NCBI GenBank assembly: GCA_963665495.1
Contig: OY762289.1
Location: 2,914,001 to 2,978,000 of the forward strand
DNA length: 64,000 nucleotides
Direction: 5' to 3'
From: G963665495 sp963665495
GTDB taxonomy: Bacteria > Desulfobacterota > Desulfovibrionia > Desulfovibrionales > Desulfovibrionaceae
A program made the translations under genes and the position numbers. Shown one piece after another: positions 60,363 to 64,000 of the stretch (its first letter is position 1; each line of letters starts with the position of its first letter). The notes below the pieces were generated by a model. That model searched no databases, was not told the origin of the DNA, and saw nothing but the letters and a program-made list of their open reading frames with translations.

Positions 60363-62492
60363 TCACGTAAGGCGAGGATTACCCGCAAGTTTTCGCAACA
60401 CGATATTTTTTTGAATAATGCGCTCAAGCCAGTTGGGTTCGCGGCGGGCTCCCCAGTTCAACACCGTGGCCACGGCCGGCACTTGCATCCGGACCAGCAG
60501 TTGCTTGATGAAAACGACATTGCGATAGAGCGTACGGTCTCCCTGCACCACCAGGACCACCACATCGGACTGCATAACCAGAAATTCTGCCAGATCGCTT
60601 TCCAGCACCGGAGGCGTGCACATCAAAATGCCTTCGTATTTTTCCTTGAGTTCGGAAATCGCCGTTTGAAAAGCCGCACTCTCCTGTCTGGGCCATTGGG
60701 AAGGTTCCGTGATGAGAACATCCACATTGCGTTCCTCACAGTGAACAATGCAGCTGCCAAAGGCACAGCTCCCCTCTGTCGCTGCCCCCTTTGTTTCGGC
60801 CTCCAGAACGGAGGACATTTCATCGTTATCAATATCGGCATTGATAATCAGGATTTTGCCACTGAGGCTGGAAAGCACATGGGCCGCATTCAACAAAACG
60901 GAACTTGCCCCTACCTTGCGATCTGTCCCGGTAAAGACGAAGAGCTTTGCTCCGCGTTCCACGTGTTCGCGATTCAGCTTGACGGACAGGCTGCGCAAGG
61001 CCTTGGAAGGCTGCCCCGAAGGTGCGTCCAGTGTGGCTCTGTTGAAGGGGCCGGGACCGTCATAGCGTGAAATGGGCCAGGAAATGGGCCCGTTAACTGC
61101 GCTTTTGAGGTCCTTGACGCTACGGATGCGGTTGTCCGTGACCTCCGAAAGAAAAACCACGCCGCCCACGCTTCCAAAGGCCAGCGCAAAGCAGAGAATC
61201 ATCAGCTTCTTGCGGTTGCCGCCTGAAGGCATGAGCGGAACAGGCGCTTCGGACTGCACGGACACCCGGACGTTGGACTGAGCTTCGGCCTTGAGTTCGG
61301 ATATTTTACTGTCGAACTTATACATCTCCCCGCGCATATGCTCCAATTTGGCCATCAGGGTTTGTCCGCGAATGAGTTCCTGCGCGTTGGCCGCCAGTTT
61401 TGTTTCCGCCTCGATCAGCTCCAGCTTGAGGTTTTCCTCTGTCTGCAGCGAGGCCAAAAAATCATGCTCGGCCGTCAGCTGACGCTGTTCCAGTTCATAA
61501 TCGCGCTTGTCGTTGACGATCCGCTGCGCTCGTTTGGAAACCTCCTGTTTCAGGTTGGTCTCATACTCCTGCATGGCCTGCATCCGTTCCTCAATATACT
61601 TGCGGTCCGGATTGCCCCTGGTTGTGCCGTCAATGGATGCCCGCATCCCCTGCAGCTCCTTGTAGGTCCAGTATTGAATGGACCACAGGGATTCGTCTTT
61701 GGCCACCAGTTCGTCCGCCAGAGATTGCGTGGGCAGTTTTCTGAGTTTAGCCACCTCCTTGAGCAGCTCATGGTAGCTGTTTTCCTTGCGAATGCGATCC
61801 GTGTAAGCCTGCATATAGGCTTTTTGCAAAGGTTCCAGCCGGTCGTTTTCCACATTGTATTCTTCGCTGAAAGTGCTGGTTTTCGTCTTCTGAGCCAGAT
61901 TTTCAAGATCCCTGGTCAATTTGTCCACTTCCCGCTGCAAATCGGCTTTGGTCTTTTCCAGATAGCGCAATTTTGCCTGATCCTGGAACAATCCCTGCTC
62001 AAAACTGTTTTCCACGTAGGCTTCCAAAATGGCGTTGACCATCTGGGCCAGGCCATCCGGGGAACCATCCTGAATACGCACGCTGATCAGATGTGTCTGA
62101 GGCACCTGCGCCACAACAAGTTTTCTGCGCAAAAGGGTTAAGACCAGGTCCAGGGGCATGCCCTTGGGGTGGAATTTTTCACGGAATTCTGCCGGGACTT
62201 TATCCAGGGCTTCTTCCAACACGGAGGAAGAGAGAATGTTTTCCACCTGCGTCTTGGCAAAGTCATTGAAATAATTTGTGATGGAAACCCGCTCGAATTG
62301 CGAGATAAGCGGCGGTATGACACGGGAAATCTGAATCCTGCCTCCGGTCTCGTACGTATACTTGCTCAAAACATAGGCCCCGGGCAGGAGCATGGCGAAC
62401 AGCAGTCCTCCCAACACCACTACAAACAGGGCGTAACGCCGAAGAATGCCCAGCACATCCAGGGGCTTGGCTGTTGCTTTCGACTCGGGCAT
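60363..62492 (-). CDS. Wzz-like polysaccharide co-polymerase with degenerate BY-kinase domain
   Basis: The 709-residue protein has an N-terminal membrane segment (about 15-38), a long periplasmic coiled coil (about 150-420) and a second membrane segment (about 430-450, LMILCFALAFGSVGGVVFLS). A cytoplasmic P-loop-like domain follows (about 510-690). In it the Walker A position reads GTDRKVGASS instead of the usual PGEGKT/S, losing the catalytic Lys. ILIINADIDNDEM resembles Walker A'. There is no C-terminal Tyr cluster. It probably sets chain length without autokinase activity. Confidence 0.85.
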   Translation of the reverse strand: MPESKATAKPLDVLGILRRYALFVVVLGGLLFAMLLPGAYVLSKYTYETGGRIQISRVIPPLISQFERVSITNYFNDFAKTQVENILSSSVLEEALDKVPAEFREKFHPKGMPLDLVLTLLRRKLVVAQVPQTHLISVRIQDGSPDGLAQMVNAILEAYVENSFEQGLFQDQAKLRYLEKTKADLQREVDKLTRDLENLAQKTKTSTFSEEYNVENDRLEPLQKAYMQAYTDRIRKENSYHELLKEVAKLRKLPTQSLADELVAKDESLWSIQYWTYKELQGMRASIDGTTRGNPDRKYIEERMQAMQEYETNLKQEVSKRAQRIVNDKRDYELEQRQLTAEHDFLASLQTEENLKLELIEAETKLAANAQELIRGQTLMAKLEHMRGEMYKFDSKISELKAEAQSNVRVSVQSEAPVPLMPSGGNRKKLMILCFALAFGSVGGVVFLSEVTDNRIRSVKDLKSAVNGPISWPISRYDGPGPFNRATLDAPSGQPSKALRSLSVKLNREHVERGAKLFVFTGTDRKVGASSVLLNAAHVLSSLSGKILIINADIDNDEMSSVLEAETKGAATEGSCAFGSCIVHCEERNVDVLITEPSQWPRQESAAFQTAISELKEKYEGILMCTPPVLESDLAEFLVMQSDVVVLVVQGDRTLYRNVVFIKQLLVRMQVPAVATVLNWGARREPNWLERIIQKNIVLRKLAGNPRLT

Positions 62493-64000
62493 CAGCGTTT
62501 TCCGCCTCGCAGCTTGTGGAGCATTTTGTTCAGGGCGGCTTTTTCATTGTCTGAAAGCAGCCACGTACGCAGTACCAGGTAGCACAGAAGCAGATAGATA
62601 ATTCCGAAAACAAGCACTTCTCCCAGAGCCCCCCAACGCGATGTGGTGGGATACGCCCGAATGCCGGCAAAAACCAGGATGCCCGCAACGAACGGCCCGA
62701 ATCCGGGCAGCATGGTGCGGCGGGCGTACTCGCGCCAGCTGATCCGGAACGCCAGATTGGTTCTCCAGATAAAATAAACGCTGCCGATGACAATGGCGCC
62801 TGAAGCGGCCCAAACCGCCCCGACAAGGCCGTACGCGGCCGCCAGCGCGGGAATCCAGATCAGACTCAACAGCAAGGTGATCAACGTATATTCGAGTTCT
62901 CGCCCCGCGCGGTTTACACCGCGAAACAACAGAGTACCCGCCCCTGTCGCCATATGCACCAGGCTGGAAAGCGCCACGAGCAGCAGAATGGGAGCTGCCT
63001 GATCGTAGCCGGAGCCGACCCAGGCCAGCAGCAGCTCGCTTCCGGCGGCGAGCATGAATGCGTACAGAATACAGTTGATCAGATTGATCTGGCGGCAACC
63101 GGACAGATAGTAATCCCGGAGACGTTCCGAAATCAGCAGTTCGCCCGAGGACATGAACTCGCGAAACCAGCGCAGGATGCGGTTGCCAGGCCGCACAGCA
63201 GCAACCGCGCAGACGATCATACCGACAGCGCTGATGATCCGTCCGGCTCCTTCCAGACGAAACAGCTGCCACCCCAGCAGCGGCACCGCGCACAGAACGC
63301 TGCACCAGAGCGAAAGTAGAGCCAGTCCGCCGTATTTTGTCATTTTTTCACGCAGCGTGGGCCAGGGGGAATCATGCCACTCACCGCCCACAGCCGAAGC
63401 AGCCGGCAGAAACGGGGCAAAGGTGGCGCTGGTGATGGTCCTGGCAGTGAAAGGCAGCTTGCGGCCGACTTCATACAGGCCCATGGCGTCGAGACCGAGC
63501 ATGGCCGTGACCACGATCCTGTCGAACGTACTCATGAAAATGCCCAGCACCCCCAGGACCTGCACTTTGCCGCCAAAGACGAACAAGGCGTTCAGAGCCT
63601 CCCTGCTGACGTCAAAAGGAGATACCCGCAGCCTGGGGCACAAGCGAAAGGCAAATACCGCGTTGGCCAGAATTTCCAGCACGGTCTTGATCATGTAGGC
63701 GTACAAGACGCCCTCGATGCCGAAGCCCAGAGGAAGAAAAATCAGAATCAGCAGAGTTTCGATCAGGGCGGCGGCCAGCCAGGTGGCTTTGACCAGGGGA
63801 ATCTGCTGCAGTCCTTCCAGCAGACTTTTGAATGCGCCGAAACAAAGCTCGAACAAAAACGCCGCAGCTGTCCCGACGATCAATACGTCGGCCAGGCGAC
63901 TCAGTTCGGGCGAAACGGCGAACCAGCCGACAATCAACGGTACGCCCAGATAAAATCCCACGAACAACAGTCCGCAAAGCAACAGCATGCTCAACAGGCC
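62492..64000 (-). CDS. Polysaccharide flippase (Wzx/MOP family), cut by window end
   Basis: At least 503 codons are in the window, and the frame is still open at position 64000. The segment at the edge looks like the third membrane helix of a MOP flippase, so roughly 60-90 residues are missing. Many membrane segments are seen with short polar loops, plus VLGIFMSTFDRIVVTAMLGL and LPAASAVGGEWHDSPWPTLR, typical of Wzx-like proteins. It would flip lipid-linked repeat units for the polymerase at 54228. The stop overlaps the Wzz-like gene start by 1 bp. Confidence 0.88.
   Translation of the reverse strand, partial: GLLSMLLLCGLLFVGFYLGVPLIVGWFAVSPELSRLADVLIVGTAAAFLFELCFGAFKSLLEGLQQIPLVKATWLAAALIETLLILIFLPLGFGIEGVLYAYMIKTVLEILANAVFAFRLCPRLRVSPFDVSREALNALFVFGGKVQVLGVLGIFMSTFDRIVVTAMLGLDAMGLYEVGRKLPFTARTITSATFAPFLPAASAVGGEWHDSPWPTLREKMTKYGGLALLSLWCSVLCAVPLLGWQLFRLEGAGRIISAVGMIVCAVAAVRPGNRILRWFREFMSSGELLISERLRDYYLSGCRQINLINCILYAFMLAAGSELLLAWVGSGYDQAAPILLLVALSSLVHMATGAGTLLFRGVNRAGRELEYTLITLLLSLIWIPALAAAYGLVGAVWAASGAIVIGSVYFIWRTNLAFRISWREYARRTMLPGFGPFVAGILVFAGIRAYPTTSRWGALGEVLVFGIIYLLLCYLVLRTWLLSDNEKAALNKMLHKLRGGKR

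Noticed and set aside
1..64000. CRISPR arrays, tRNA and rRNA genes
   Set aside because: I looked for regular spaced repeats, clover-leaf patterns and conserved rRNA stretches and saw none.

Overview
The window looks like chromosome or megaplasmid DNA of a Desulfovibrio-like bacterium (Desulfobacterota). That is an inference from the mix of a DctPQM-type TRAP transporter, UxaA and aconitase-X dehydratases, an exported DsrE-family protein and a Ysc-type type III secretion system (T3SS) next to an exopolysaccharide cluster. No rRNA, tRNA or CRISPR array was seen.

Layout. (1) 1-787: remnants of mobile DNA, namely the start of a probable ISL3-type transposase and a broken tyrosine recombinase. 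(2) 842-7876: a catabolic and uptake operon with a GntR/FCD regulator, a two-subunit UxaA-type dehydratase, a two-subunit aconitase-X (AcnX) enzyme and a TRAP transporter. A DsrE-family periplasmic protein and a second, closely similar GntR/FCD regulator follow (8552-10252). The two regulators share a 16-bp operator-like sequence (14/16 identical, opposite orientation). (3) 10691-37855, all on the minus strand: a T3SS locus. In transcription order it holds a giant 1,981-residue putative effector, two CesT-like chaperones, a small coiled-coil protein, two tip/filament-like secreted proteins, an LcrH/SycD-type chaperone, two translocators, another chaperone, an unknown protein, then sctC-D-(yscE)-F-(yscG)-I-J-K-L-N-O-P-Q-R-S-T-U in yscCDEFGIJKL/NOPQRSTU order, and a STAS-domain anti-sigma antagonist. 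(4) 38676-45331, plus strand: sctW (a YopN-TyeA fusion), sycN-, yscX- and yscY-like genes, sctV and a membrane-bound RsbU-type PP2C phosphatase. The 820-bp divergent region between blocks 3 and 4 carries a perfect 7-1-7 Fur-type operator. (5) 45585 to the window end: an exopolysaccharide/O-antigen-like cluster with GT4 and GT2 glycosyltransferases, a priming sugar transferase, a WecG/TagA glycosyltransferase fused to two STAS domains, an RsbW-like anti-sigma kinase, a Wzy-like polymerase, an exported clan-A glycoside hydrolase, a Wzz-like co-polymerase with a decayed kinase domain, and a Wzx-like flippase cut by the window end.

How the genes work together. The T3SS set is essentially complete (export apparatus, ATPase complex, basal body, needle, tip, translocators, gatekeeper, chaperones). 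The main defect is a one-base frameshift near the 3' end of sctR. Three kinds of partner-switching parts lie in and beside the T3SS and polysaccharide blocks: a PP2C phosphatase (43274), an RsbW-like kinase (49191) and STAS antagonists (10691, plus two fused to WecG at 50348). I infer a BtrUVW-like or RsbUVW-like switch that may coordinate secretion with surface polysaccharide production. The main candidates for new biology are the giant effector with its paired chaperones, the WecG-STAS-STAS fusion, and a 67-bp imperfect inverted repeat (54/67 identical) that exactly brackets one tip-like gene.
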